NCBI GenBank assembly: GCA_017442865.1
Contig: JAFRXK010000068.1
Location: forward strand, 1-38,728
Length of the DNA: 38,728 nucleotides
Source of the DNA: Lachnospiraceae bacterium
GTDB lineage: Bacteria > Bacillota > Clostridia > Lachnospirales > Lachnospiraceae
Reading direction: 5' to 3'
Shown here: positions 16,903 through 24,881 of the stretch, piece by piece
How the letters are laid out: each line of letters opens with the position of its first letter
Position numbering within the stretch: position 1 is the first letter of the stretch
The notes under the pieces: model-generated
Databases searched by the model: none
Seen by the model: only the letters and a program-made list of their open reading frames with translations
Told to the model about the DNA's origin: nothing
Program-made: the position numbers and the translations under genes

Positions 16903-17052
16903 TTACTTTGTTTCCTTGTGCATAGTATGAGTCCTGCAGAATCTGCAGTACTTCTTTGTTTCCATTCGATCAGGATGAGTTTTCTTATCCTTCGTCATGT
17001 TGTAATTACGCTGCTTGCACTCGGTACATGCTAATGTTATCTTTACACGCAC
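16903..17052 (-). CDS. rpmG: Ribosomal protein L33, zinc-binding form
   Basis: This small gene encodes 49 residues. It starts with GTG (17052) after GGAGGTGGAAGTT. The product begins [16 protein letters not shown] and carries two CxxC pairs (CTEC and CRFC), which mark the zinc-binding form of L33. It ends TMHKETK. It is the first gene of the unit leading to secE and nusG. Confidence 0.95.
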   Translation of the reverse strand: MRVKITLACTECKQRNYNMTKDKKTHPDRMETKKYCRFCRTHTMHKETK

Positions 17053-17083
17053 AACTTCCACCTCCATTGATTCATTTAAATTA

Positions 17084-17102
17084 GGGTCAAAAAAAAAGAC
17101 CC
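17084..17102 (-). other. Short hairpin in the rpmG 5-prime leader
   Basis: Arms GGGTC and GACCC enclose nine T on the minus strand, between the promoter and the rpmG ribosome site. The stem is short. The T run lies in the loop, so it is not a standard terminator. Confidence 0.35.
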
Positions 17103-17123
17103 CTGTCTTCCATACGCCTTTCT

Positions 17124-17152
17124 ACTATAACACACCTAATACCGCTCGTCAA
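17124..17152 (-). promoter_or_regulatory. Sigma-A promoter of the rpmG-secE-nusG-rplK-rplA unit
   Basis: TTGACG (17152-17147), a 17-nt spacer and TATAGT (17129-17124) on the minus strand, about 70 nt upstream of the rpmG start. Confidence 0.75.
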
Positions 17153-17246
17153 GCGATTTTATAAGGTTTTTCCGACTGTTATAAGTAAATTCAGCTCGGC
17201 TCCAGTTGTCTTTTTTATAAATTCTCTATGTATCTATAAATAATTC

Positions 17247-17969
17247 TTATTTAATGCTTATCGCTGTCTCAAGTGCAAGCTCCATCATCTGTGTAAATGA
17301 TGTCTGTCTTTCCTCTGCGGTTGTCGCCTCATCCGTAAACAAATGGTCTGAAACAGTAAATATTGCAAGCGCCCTCTTTCCACTCTTTGCAGCATTCATA
17401 TAAAGCGCAGCTGTCTCCATCTCTACCGAAAGCACGCCCATATCGCGCCACTTTTCATTTACATCCTTCTCTGCACTGTAGAACTGGTCAGAGGTAAGCA
17501 CGTTGCCCACATGATATCTGACTCCCATACTCTCAGCAATATCAACGGCTTTTCTTAACAATCCGAAATCCGCAACCGGCGCAAACGCTCCGTTTAGTCC
17601 AAACTGCGAACCGTAATTTGAATTCGTGCACGCACCCATGCCTAGAATAATATCTCTTACCTTTATATTATCCTGAAAAGCTCCGGTAGAGCCTATTCTG
17701 ATAATATTATCGACATCAAAGAAATTAAAAAGCTCATAGCTGTAAATGCCCATCGACGGAACGCCCATTCCGCTCGCCATCACGGAAACCTCTGTTCCCT
17801 TATAAGTTCCTGTGTAGCCCTGAACTCCTCTTACATTGTTCACAAGCCTTGCATTCTCCAAAAAATTCTCTGCAATAAACTGCGACCTCAGCGGGTCTCC
17901 CGGCATAAGCACCGTCTTTGCAAAATCATCAGGTGTCGCATTAATATGCGGTGTAGGGTAAGCTGCCAT
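17247..17969 (-). CDS. deoD: Purine nucleoside phosphorylase, DeoD type
   Basis: The protein has 240 residues, the normal length for the hexameric DeoD family. It cleaves purine (deoxy)nucleosides with phosphate to give the base and (deoxy)ribose 1-phosphate. Motifs include TPHINATPDDFAKTVLMPGD, RIGSTGAF (phosphate site), LGMGACTNSN, VEMETAALY (ribose site) and TVSDH with the catalytic Asp. The ATG at 17969 lies just after AAGGAGGATGTGATT. An in-frame start at 17993 would precede this site. It appears monocistronic, between tRNA-Gln and rpmG. Confidence 0.95.
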   Translation of the reverse strand: MAAYPTPHINATPDDFAKTVLMPGDPLRSQFIAENFLENARLVNNVRGVQGYTGTYKGTEVSVMASGMGVPSMGIYSYELFNFFDVDNIIRIGSTGAFQDNIKVRDIILGMGACTNSNYGSQFGLNGAFAPVADFGLLRKAVDIAESMGVRYHVGNVLTSDQFYSAEKDVNEKWRDMGVLSVEMETAALYMNAAKSGKRALAIFTVSDHLFTDEATTAEERQTSFTQMMELALETAISIK

Positions 17970-18087
17970 AATCACATCCTCCTTCTCTGTCAATTAATTA
18001 TATCGACTGCATATATAATATAATACAATAGCATTGCATCAATACTGACTAATATATACTCATCTGATTATATTATAACATAAAACG

Positions 18088-18113
18088 AGCCTGAATTCAA
18101 TCTGATTCAGGCT
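18088..18113. terminator. Terminator after tRNA-Gln
   Basis: Arms AGCCTGAAT and ATTCAGGCT enclose an 8-nt loop just after tRNA-Gln. On the minus strand CGTTTTATG follows, a short T-rich tail. Confidence 0.7.
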
Positions 18114-18121
18114 TTAATGAG

Positions 18122-18193
18122 CTGGGCTAGTTGGATTCGAACCAACGAGTGCAGGAGTCAAAGTCCTGTGCCTTACCGCTTGGCGATAGCCCA
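18122..18193 (-). tRNA. tRNA-Gln(TTG)
   Basis: The acceptor arms TGGGCTA and TAGCCCA pair fully. The anticodon loop is CTTTGAC with anticodon TTG. The T arm has GGTTCGAATCC. CCA is not encoded. Confidence 0.95.
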
Positions 18194-18205
18194 ATATTAA
18201 ATATT

Positions 18206-18234
18206 ATTATATCTTATGATATGATAATGTGCAA
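18206..18234 (-). promoter_or_regulatory. Promoter of tRNA-Gln
   Basis: TTGCAC (18234-18229), a 17-nt spacer and TATAAT (18211-18206) on the minus strand, immediately upstream of tRNA-Gln. A terminator lies further upstream, so this tRNA is its own unit. Confidence 0.65.
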
Positions 18235-18298
18235 GCAGACATAAGTGTTTTATACCATTTTGCATGCAGGCTTTTTATGCCTGCTCTGCAGCAACAGC

Positions 18299-18380
18299 TT
18301 TATAAAATATGCTTTGCAATATAAATTTTATACATTTTACTCTGCGGTATGAGTTTTATAAAATATGCTTTGCAGTATAA
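18299..18380. repeat. 26-nt direct repeat in a tRNA spacer
   Basis: Copies at 18299-18324 and 18355-18380 (TTTATAAAATATGCTTTGCA and following bases) differ at one base. They lie between tRNA-His and tRNA-Gln. A short hairpin with GCAGGC/GCCTGC arms lies nearby at about 18266-18284. No gene is seen in this spacer. Confidence 0.7.
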
Positions 18381-18384
18381 GATA

Positions 18385-18409
18385 AAAGAACCGTCAGACG
18401 CGGTTCTTT
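18385..18409 (-). terminator. Terminator after tRNA-His
   Basis: Nine-bp arms AAAGAACCG and CGGTTCTTT enclose a 7-nt loop, followed by TTATCTT on the minus strand. It ends the Pro-Gly-Arg-His tRNA unit. Confidence 0.8.
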
Positions 18410-18418
18410 CAAAACAAG

Positions 18419-18493
18419 GGTGGATAGTGGGATTCGAACCCACGACCTTCAGAGCCACAATCTGACGCGCTAACCAACTGTGCTATATCCACC
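18419..18493 (-). tRNA. tRNA-His(GTG)
   Basis: The cloverleaf has acceptor arms GTGGATA/TATCCAC, anticodon loop TTGTGGC with GTG, and an extra 5-prime G pairing with C73, the mark of tRNA-His. CCA is not encoded. Confidence 0.95.
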
Positions 18494-18524
18494 ATTATAA
18501 AATTAGCCGCTTTATGCGGCTTAA

Positions 18525-18598
<74 letters not shown>

Positions 18599-18641
18599 AC
18601 ACAACTGACACAGTTGCCATCATCCTCATTTAAGAGAATGA

Positions 18642-18712
18642 AGCGGGTGATGGGAATCGAACCCACGTATCTAGCTTGGAAGGCTAGTGTTCTACCATTG
18701 AACTACACCCGC
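18642..18712 (-). tRNA. tRNA-Gly(TCC)
   Basis: Acceptor arms GCGGGTG/CACCCGC and anticodon stem CTAGC/GCTAG with loop CTTCCAA give anticodon TCC. Confidence 0.95.
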
Positions 18713-18749
18713 ATATCCTATACAGAAACATATGAAATTATCTGTACAA

Positions 18750-18824
18750 TCGGGGTGACAGGATTCGAACCTGCGACCCCCTGGTCCCAAACCAGGTGCT
18801 CTAGCCAAACTGAGCCACACCCCG
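18750..18824 (-). tRNA. tRNA-Pro(TGG)
   Basis: Acceptor arms CGGGGTG/CACCCCG and anticodon stem CCTGG/CCAGG with loop TTTGGGA give anticodon TGG. It is the first tRNA of the unit. Confidence 0.95.
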
Positions 18825-18856
18825 ATAATCTCGGTCGTTTTCACAACGCAAGATGT

Positions 18857-18885
18857 ATTATATAATAGTGCAATCAAACTGTCAA
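18857..18885 (-). promoter_or_regulatory. Consensus promoter of the Pro-Gly-Arg-His tRNA unit
   Basis: TTGACA (18885-18880), a 17-nt spacer and TATAAT (18862-18857): a perfect match to the sigma-A consensus on the minus strand, about 33 nt upstream of tRNA-Pro. Confidence 0.85.
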
Positions 18886-18924
18886 CTGTTTTTTTAAGTT
18901 TTTCAAATTTTTTTTGACCGCTCT

Positions 18925-20826
18925 TTACTCTTTTGTCACTGCCGCCTGCTGCATCGCAGTATCATTTTTTAATCTGTACTCAGGAACGATTTCTTTAACA
19001 ATTCGTCTTATATCTGCACTTTCAGCTGTTGCCGCCCTTCTAAGCTCCTCAAGCTTACTAAAGAAGGTCTCCTCATCAACCGGTATCGGATGTCCGATTT
19101 TAATTCTTTTGTTTGCGGTCTCCTGCATGCCCTCTTCATCCATAAGCATCTCTTCATAAAGCTTCTCGCCCGGTCTCAAGCCTGTAAACTCAATCTTGAT
19201 ATCTTCATTAGGCTTGAAGCCTGAAAGACGTATGAGGTTCGTCGCAAGGTCAAGTATCTTGACAGGCTCGCCCATATCGAGCACGAAAATCTCTCCGCCC
19301 TTTGCGCTTGCTCCCGCCTGAAGCACTAAAGAAACAGCCTCAGGTATAGTCATGAAATATCTTATAATATCCGGGTGAGTAACCGTAACCGGACCTCCCT
19401 CTGCAATCTGCTTCTTAAACAACGGAATAACGCTTCCGTTGCTGCCAAGCACATTACCAAAACGAACTGCCACAAACTCCGTCTTGCTGTGATTATTAAT
19501 TGTCTGAACAATCATCTCGCAGATACGCTTTGACGCACCCATAATATTTGTCGGATTAACAGCCTTATCCGTTGAAATAAGCACAAACTTCTTAACTCCG
19601 TATTTATCTGCCATCTGAGCCGTCTTAAGCGTACCAAGCACATTATTTTTAATCGCCTCATTCGGGCTGTCCTCCATAAGAGGCACATGCTTGTGCGCTG
19701 CCGCATGATAAACAATATCAGGTCTGTATGTAGCAAACAGATAATCCATACGATTTGTATTTCTAACCGAACCGATAAGAACAACCAGGTCAAGCTCAGG
19801 ATATTTTCTCTTAAGCTCCTGCTGGATATCATATGCATTATTCTCATAAATATCAAATATAATAAGCTGCTTAGGCTCGTGCTTAGCAATCTGCCTGCAA
19901 AGCTCACTTCCGATAGAACCGCCTCCTCCGGTAACAAGTATAACCTGGTCCTTGACATACTCAAGAATAGTACCGATCTTTCCGTCTATAGGCTCTCTCT
20001 CAAGCAGGTCCTCAATCTGAACCTCTCTTAAGCTGCTTATCGTAACCTCTCCTCTTACTACCTGATACATACCAGGAAGTATCTTAAGATTACATCCCGT
20101 AGTGTTGCAAATATCAATAATCTCTCTTCTGTCTGCTGCTGATGCTGACGGCATGGCAATAATAATGTCTGTAATATTATACTTATCAACTGCCTCCGGT
20201 ATGTAATCACGTCCTCCGACTACCTTGATACCATACACAAATCTGCCCCACTTACCCTGATTATCATCAATAATACACTGAATCTTATCATCAAGATACT
20301 GGCTTGTAATCATCTCCTTAATAATCATCGTGCCTGCGCTTCCTGCACCGATTACCATGGTAGAATGCCTCTCAGGACTCTTCTTTGATCTTCTTTCAGA
20401 ATTAAAATATCTTAACAGTCTGTATGCAAATCTTGTAGCCATAATACAAAGCATCAGCAAAATGTAGTTGAACACATAATAGCTTCTCGGCACTCTTACA
20501 TCCAATATATGCATTATAATAAACTGTGCAATTGAGCTTAATGTAACGCCAAAGAATACATTTAACGCCTCACGAATGCTTGCAAATCTCCACAGGCTGG
20601 AGTAAAGCCTGCATATTGCAAAGCATGCAATAGTCATAGGCGTATACCACGGAATAATGTTTATCAGCGATTCCCAATAAATCGAATCTATCTCATTAAA
20701 CTTAAAATCAAACCTTACATATATAGAAAACAAGCTGACAATATTAACAACAATTATGTCCATTATTATCAAAAAAGCAATTCTTGAATATTTTTGTTTT
20801 TTCTGAGGTGCAATCTCTTTAAACAT
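18925..20826 (-). CDS. PglF/CapD-type UDP-GlcNAc 4,6-dehydratase, membrane-bound
   Basis: The protein has 633 residues. Four membrane helices occupy about residues 15-140. A first Rossmann domain begins near 157 (VIGAGSAGTMIIKEM). The catalytic SDR domain begins near 296 (VTGGGGSIGSELCRQ). It has STDKAVNPTN and an MGASK motif at about 427-431, where Met replaces the usual SDR Tyr, as in WbpM/PglF. The family turns UDP-GlcNAc into the 4-keto-6-deoxy sugar, the first step to bacillosamine, QuiNAc or D-FucNAc types. The next enzymes of such a route are not in the window. It has its own promoter and is separated from the polysaccharide operon by a terminator. Confidence 0.9.
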   Translation of the reverse strand: MFKEIAPQKKQKYSRIAFLIIMDIIVVNIVSLFSIYVRFDFKFNEIDSIYWESLINIIPWYTPMTIACFAICRLYSSLWRFASIREALNVFFGVTLSSIAQFIIMHILDVRVPRSYYVFNYILLMLCIMATRFAYRLLRYFNSERRSKKSPERHSTMVIGAGSAGTMIIKEMITSQYLDDKIQCIIDDNQGKWGRFVYGIKVVGGRDYIPEAVDKYNITDIIIAMPSASAADRREIIDICNTTGCNLKILPGMYQVVRGEVTISSLREVQIEDLLEREPIDGKIGTILEYVKDQVILVTGGGGSIGSELCRQIAKHEPKQLIIFDIYENNAYDIQQELKRKYPELDLVVLIGSVRNTNRMDYLFATYRPDIVYHAAAHKHVPLMEDSPNEAIKNNVLGTLKTAQMADKYGVKKFVLISTDKAVNPTNIMGASKRICEMIVQTINNHSKTEFVAVRFGNVLGSNGSVIPLFKKQIAEGGPVTVTHPDIIRYFMTIPEAVSLVLQAGASAKGGEIFVLDMGEPVKILDLATNLIRLSGFKPNEDIKIEFTGLRPGEKLYEEMLMDEEGMQETANKRIKIGHPIPVDEETFFSKLEELRRAATAESADIRRIVKEIVPEYRLKNDTAMQQAAVTKE

Positions 20827-20890
20827 TGTTCTCCATCCTTTTCAATATGTCTAATTTTTACAATATTATTCCCCTACGCTATATTATTAT

Positions 20891-20919
20891 ATAATAGTTT
20901 TTATCAATCGACATGTCAA
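20891..20919 (-). promoter_or_regulatory. Sigma-A promoter of the PglF-type dehydratase gene
   Basis: TTGACA (20919-20914), a 17-nt spacer and TATTAT (20896-20891) on the minus strand. Confidence 0.7.
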
Positions 20920-20997
20920 GTGGAAGTTAAATGCATTACTATTTTATAATCTGCGGCGTATTAATAATTTAACCGATTTAAATCTGCTTCTTACGTT

Positions 20998-21039
20998 AAA
21001 AACTTGAGTGTTTATTGCAAAATATACACTCAAGTTTTT
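20998..21039. terminator. Terminator at the end of the polysaccharide operon
   Basis: Fourteen-bp arms AAAAACTTGAGTGT and ACACTCAAGTTTTT enclose a 14-nt loop. T runs occur on both strands, so it could stop transcription in either direction. It lies 4 nt after the nucleotidyltransferase-like gene. Confidence 0.88.
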
Positions 21040-21043
21040 ATAT

Positions 21044-22300
21044 TTATTTAATAATTTTATATTTTTTCAAAAGCTCAATTCTCTTCTTTCCAAATCTTAA
21101 TGTATCCTTTGCAGAGTTATTTTCAGCATTCTTTTTTGAAAATAAAAATGAAAACGATCTTACAATCCACATTAAAGGAAGTAAAAAAGGCAGTTTATTT
21201 AATATTTTATATCTTTTTTTCATAATCTCCAGACGTGGAAATACTGCTCCCCAAGCAGCCTTTTTGCTGCCTGCGCCATCATTTCTGTTTTCCATTGCAC
21301 TCAAGGTCATACTGTTGCTATGGTGCCTGCTGTCGCTACTTTTTCCGAAAATGCCAGCATCAAGAATATCATCAAGTAAATCCTGTGACTCAGCTACAAT
21401 ATACGAAAATGCATCTCTCATGCATGCTTTTTCTCTCGAAAACTCAAAATATCTTTCTCCTATATCAATCAGATTGACAAAAAACACATCTGCGCCAATC
21501 TCCTTAGTGGTCTTCTCGATGTAACTCCAATTAATTTTACTTCCATAGTTCTCAGCAAAAAGCAGAATATCGCAAAGCTGCCTTATTCCAAAACCACGCA
21601 TTACAAAATGCTTAAACGCATGGCAGATTAAATAAAGCAGATTCTCAGTATATTCAAGGGTCTTCAGTTCATTATCATTAACCTGAATAGCTACTGCATT
21701 TTTTATAGCATCATTAAAATACGAATTCATATAACCATATGCTTTTGAATCCTCCTCAAACAAAGTCTGATGGAGCTCTATATGAAGACCTGACCCCGCA
21801 TCAACATATGAAATGACATGAATATCGTCTGTTATATCAAAATCGTCTTTATCCTTGGTCTCAAAGCCATTTTCCAAAATAAGCTTATGGCATGCGCCAA
21901 ATTCATCCTTGGATATATAGATATCCTCGTCATTCGACGTCCTGCAATCAGGCTTCGGATACATCTGACGGCATATAATGCCCTTAATTACAAGACAATT
22001 TAAACCTGCATCCTTTATATGCCTGTATATCTGAAAGAAGCTTTCAGTTTTCACAGCCTGCGAAGCAACAGCAACTATTGTCTGTCTCTTCCAAAGGCTT
22101 TTAATCTCATCATCCAAGCCCGCAAAGGATTCTGTTTTGCAAACAACATCATAAAACATAGGGAATACAGAATGTATAATAGAAATACGATACAATGCCG
22201 TTAATTCATCTGGCGAAATATCCTTCAATTCATCTGAAATGTCTTTCCCTCTTATATGACTGCATATTATTTTTAGAAAGTATTTTTCTATTGTATCCAT
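21044..22300 (-). CDS. Nucleotidyltransferase-like protein (NTP_transf_5 type)
   Basis: The protein has 418 residues. The core VIKGIICRQMYPKPDCRTSN followed by DEDIYIS is the signature of the uncharacterised nucleotidyltransferase family PF14907, with a Lys-Gly and an acidic pair that would bind metal and nucleotide. A helical C-terminal half includes LLYLICHAFKHFVMRGFGIRQ, typical of this family. Members recur in surface polysaccharide and peptide loci, but the substrate is unknown. The C-terminus has a hydrophobic patch (LPFLLPLMWIVRSFSFLF) and a basic tail, which suggests membrane association. It is the last gene of the operon. Confidence 0.8.
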   Translation of the reverse strand: MDTIEKYFLKIICSHIRGKDISDELKDISPDELTALYRISIIHSVFPMFYDVVCKTESFAGLDDEIKSLWKRQTIVAVASQAVKTESFFQIYRHIKDAGLNCLVIKGIICRQMYPKPDCRTSNDEDIYISKDEFGACHKLILENGFETKDKDDFDITDDIHVISYVDAGSGLHIELHQTLFEEDSKAYGYMNSYFNDAIKNAVAIQVNDNELKTLEYTENLLYLICHAFKHFVMRGFGIRQLCDILLFAENYGSKINWSYIEKTTKEIGADVFFVNLIDIGERYFEFSREKACMRDAFSYIVAESQDLLDDILDAGIFGKSSDSRHHSNSMTLSAMENRNDGAGSKKAAWGAVFPRLEIMKKRYKILNKLPFLLPLMWIVRSFSFLFSKKNAENNSAKDTLRFGKKRIELLKKYKIIK

Positions 22301-22328
22301 TTATGCTCCCCATATGCATTTAATATTT

Positions 22329-23378
22329 TTATTTAAATAACGAATCATAATCGTATTTTTTCACAAAATCCTTCATACTGTCAAGTACAGATTTATAATT
22401 ATCCAATGTCAGTCTGTATTTGTCTTCTTTAATTGATTCCATCATAAAACTATTAATTTCTGGCTTATAATGCGAATAATCTTTGTAATTATCTAAATTA
22501 GTAATAATATCTGTGTCATTTTGGAAAAAAAATATTTTAACGTTATCACATGCCAGCAATTTTTCCATGACAATATTCAGACCATAAAAAGTGGCATCCA
22601 GCGTTCCATTTTTAACTTCATTATTCCAATACAGCATACTGTATGGCGGCATAAAGAAAACGAACTCTGTATCCTTGTGACTGTTTATAACAGATAAAAC
22701 ATTACACTCAAGATTTTCTATAATCTTTTCCTCATAATAATTTTCAGGCTTTGCGCTTTGCTGTTCAGGAGATGAATATCCGCTTATTACGGCATCCTTT
22801 GAAAACACGGCATCCTTGCCCCACACATCACCCAAAGGCATTATATCTGTTTTGCTTCCCATTGCTGTCCGAATAATATTCTTTAATGTATATTGATAAA
22901 AAATATCTACGTTTAAAAGATATTTTATTTTGCTGATAGGATCATCCTTATACAGATACTCTGGCAAAGCATGTCTTACGCTGTCAGGCTCAACAATCAG
23001 CTGATTCTCATCAAGTCCCCAATATACCGTTTTTATTCTATTATCGCTATTAAAACAAATATCAAGTATTTTCTTAAAATTATGCGATGTTCCACCTGAG
23101 TAAGTTAGTTTTACACACTTACTGTCGAATAATTCATCACATTCCGGCACATCTGTGTTCTGGACCATAGAAGTTCCGACAATAACAGTATCATAGCTTA
23201 AATTCTTTGCAATACCCGGATTTGAATACATCTCTGAATATTCCCATGCTTTAAATATTTTTGATTCAGATCTAAACTGCATCAACGGGTCCATAATATA
23301 TGTCATCAGTGAAAACAACAATAGAAATACTAATATTACTGTCAACACAAAAACCGTCCATTTTTTTGAGTTCCCCAT
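22329..23378 (-). CDS. Membrane-anchored SGNH-like protein, probable MBOAT partner
   Basis: The protein has 349 residues. An N-terminal membrane anchor (residues about 8-30) is followed by an extracytoplasmic domain. It has VIVGTSMVQN, with a candidate nucleophile Ser, and DYSHYKPEIN near the C-terminus, with Asp and His three apart as in SGNH hydrolase/acyltransferase block V. Its position directly after an MBOAT gene (12 nt) fits a DltD, AlgJ or PatB-like role in receiving an acyl group and passing it to a glycan. The ATG at 23378 is preferred because GGAGG lies 6 nt upstream; the ATG at 23384 abuts it. Family assignment is tentative. Confidence 0.6.
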   Translation of the reverse strand: MGNSKKWTVFVLTVILVFLLLFSLMTYIMDPLMQFRSESKIFKAWEYSEMYSNPGIAKNLSYDTVIVGTSMVQNTDVPECDELFDSKCVKLTYSGGTSHNFKKILDICFNSDNRIKTVYWGLDENQLIVEPDSVRHALPEYLYKDDPISKIKYLLNVDIFYQYTLKNIIRTAMGSKTDIMPLGDVWGKDAVFSKDAVISGYSSPEQQSAKPENYYEEKIIENLECNVLSVINSHKDTEFVFFMPPYSMLYWNNEVKNGTLDATFYGLNIVMEKLLACDNVKIFFFQNDTDIITNLDNYKDYSHYKPEINSFMMESIKEDKYRLTLDNYKSVLDSMKDFVKKYDYDSLFK

Positions 23379-23390
23379 ATTCATCCTCCA

Positions 23391-24596
23391 CTAAAAATTT
23401 GTATATAAGAAACTGCTTATTCCCGACAATGATAAAACACTATATATAATAAGCAATATGGAAAAAACGGCGTTTTTCCAGCTTGGCTTGAATTCCTTTG
23501 TTCTTTCGATTGTATTTTTCGTAAAAACAACAATTACTAACGAAAACGCAAAAAACAAAGCAAGAACCGCTTCCATCGGAAGCACCCTGATTAATATATT
23601 TATAAACGGAATCTGCGCCATACTATTTGCAAGCTCCGCGCTTACGCCTCCGATTCCACCGGTTACAACCCTGCTCATCAGGGTATTCGCAGTTTTAACA
23701 GAATCTGCCCTGAAATACACCCAGCAAATATTAACTATCACAAAAGTACCGAACCACCTGATTATCTTCGGTATCTTACTTATATAATCCTTTGATGCCC
23801 TTGTTATCATATTAAACAGACCATGCAGCGCTCCCCAGACTATAAATGTATAGCCTGCGCCATGCCATATACCACTTACAAGAAAAACTATCATAATATT
23901 AATATACGTTCTTACTTTGCCTCTCCTGCTTCCGCCAAGCGGTATATAAATGTATTTTGTGAGGAACTTTGTAAGAGTAATATGCCATCTTTTCCAGAAA
24001 TCTATAATATCGACAGCTTTATATGGTGAATTAAAGTTAATAGGCATTTCAATATTAAACATCATACCTATTCCGATGACCATATCTGAATAACCTGAAA
24101 AATCAAAATATATCTGCAGCGTATATGCAAGTATCGTCATCAACGCTTCTACACCATTTATGGATGCGAAAGCTCCATGTCCGAAATCAGATATTTTTCC
24201 GAAATTATCTGCCAGAACAACCTTTTTTGACAAACCTATTGCAAAAGCAAGAATACCTTTAGAAAAATTATCATAATTGATAATCTTTCTGCTTTTATCA
24301 TTTAATTTTGTAATGACATCATTATAATTCACAATCGGTCCTGAACCAAGCTTCGGAAAAAAGGTCGCAGCAGTAAAATAATCCAAAAATGTGAACGATG
24401 GTACTTCATCTCTATACGAATCTACAATATATGCAATCTGCTGGAATGTTAAAAAGCTTATTCCAAGAGGTAATGCAATATCAAATAATGACAGCTTACC
24501 CTTAAACAGCAAATTAATATTGTAAATTATAAAGTTAAAATATTTAAAATACGTCAAAATCAAAACATTTACAATTATACCTGTAACACATATCAA
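23391..24596 (-). CDS. AlgI-type MBOAT acyltransferase, C-terminal part (frameshifted)
   Basis: This frame carries most of an MBOAT: LPLGISFLTFQQIAYIVDSY, FPKLGSGPIVNY, FDFSGYSDMVIGIG, FWKRWHITLTKFLTKYIYIPLGG and GIWHGAGYTFI with the catalytic His. Its only available start is a TTG with no ribosome site, and its first residues correspond to an internal part of the family. The missing N-terminus lies immediately upstream in another frame (24598-24849). Removing one base from an A8 tract (24602-24609) would join them into a protein of 485 residues with His at position 329. The two intact MBOATs nearby have 463 and 480 residues with His at 321 and 326. The gene is therefore either phase variable, rescued by slippage, inactivated, or affected by a sequencing error. 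Confidence 0.85.
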   Translation of the reverse strand: MICVTGIIVNVLILTYFKYFNFIIYNINLLFKGKLSLFDIALPLGISFLTFQQIAYIVDSYRDEVPSFTFLDYFTAATFFPKLGSGPIVNYNDVITKLNDKSRKIINYDNFSKGILAFAIGLSKKVVLADNFGKISDFGHGAFASINGVEALMTILAYTLQIYFDFSGYSDMVIGIGMMFNIEMPINFNSPYKAVDIIDFWKRWHITLTKFLTKYIYIPLGGSRRGKVRTYINIMIVFLVSGIWHGAGYTFIVWGALHGLFNMITRASKDYISKIPKIIRWFGTFVIVNICWVYFRADSVKTANTLMSRVVTGGIGGVSAELANSMAQIPFINILIRVLPMEAVLALFFAFSLVIVVFTKNTIERTKEFKPSWKNAVFSILLIIYSVLSLSGISSFLYTNF

Positions 24597-24597
24597 T

Positions 24598-24849
24598 TTA
24601 CTTTTTTTTGTTTTTACTGTTTGCGGTTTCCTTTTTTGTTTTATTGATTGCTAAAACAATCAGGTAATTAAAAACTATGCTGAAAATTAAAAAGCCTAAA
24701 TACTTTACTCCTGCATACGCATAAAAAACCAGCGACGCAGCTATCAGCCAATACTTACCTAGCTTTTCAGAATATTTATTTGCAAAAAAATACCCCAAAA
24801 GAGTTATTGGCAAAAAGAACAGTATAAAAATATAAGAATTAAAAACCAT
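24598..24849 (-). CDS. AlgI-type MBOAT acyltransferase, N-terminal part (frameshifted)
   Basis: It encodes 83 residues starting MVFNSYIFILFFLPITLLGYF, the typical first helices of AlgI/DltB-like MBOATs and close in style to the two other MBOATs here. A ribosome site (AAGGGGAAG) lies before the ATG. The frame closes with SKNKKK and a TAA right after an A8 tract. The rest of the protein continues in the next frame (23391-24596). Confidence 0.85.
   Translation of the reverse strand: MVFNSYIFILFFLPITLLGYFFANKYSEKLGKYWLIAASLVFYAYAGVKYLGFLIFSIVFNYLIVLAINKTKKETANSKNKKK
24602..24609 (-). repeat. A8 homopolymer at the MBOAT frame break
   Basis: Eight A on the minus strand, preceded by AAAAAC and followed by GTAA. 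A tract of seven would restore a full MBOAT reading frame. It is a candidate slippage site for replication or transcription. Confidence 0.8.
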
Positions 24850-24881
24850 CCGTCTTCCCCTTATTATATGTAATCAAATTC

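Noticed and set aside
24594..24596. TTG at 24596 as a true start of an independent short MBOAT
   Set aside because: It has no ribosome site, and the encoded protein lacks the N-terminal helices that lie intact just upstream in another frame.
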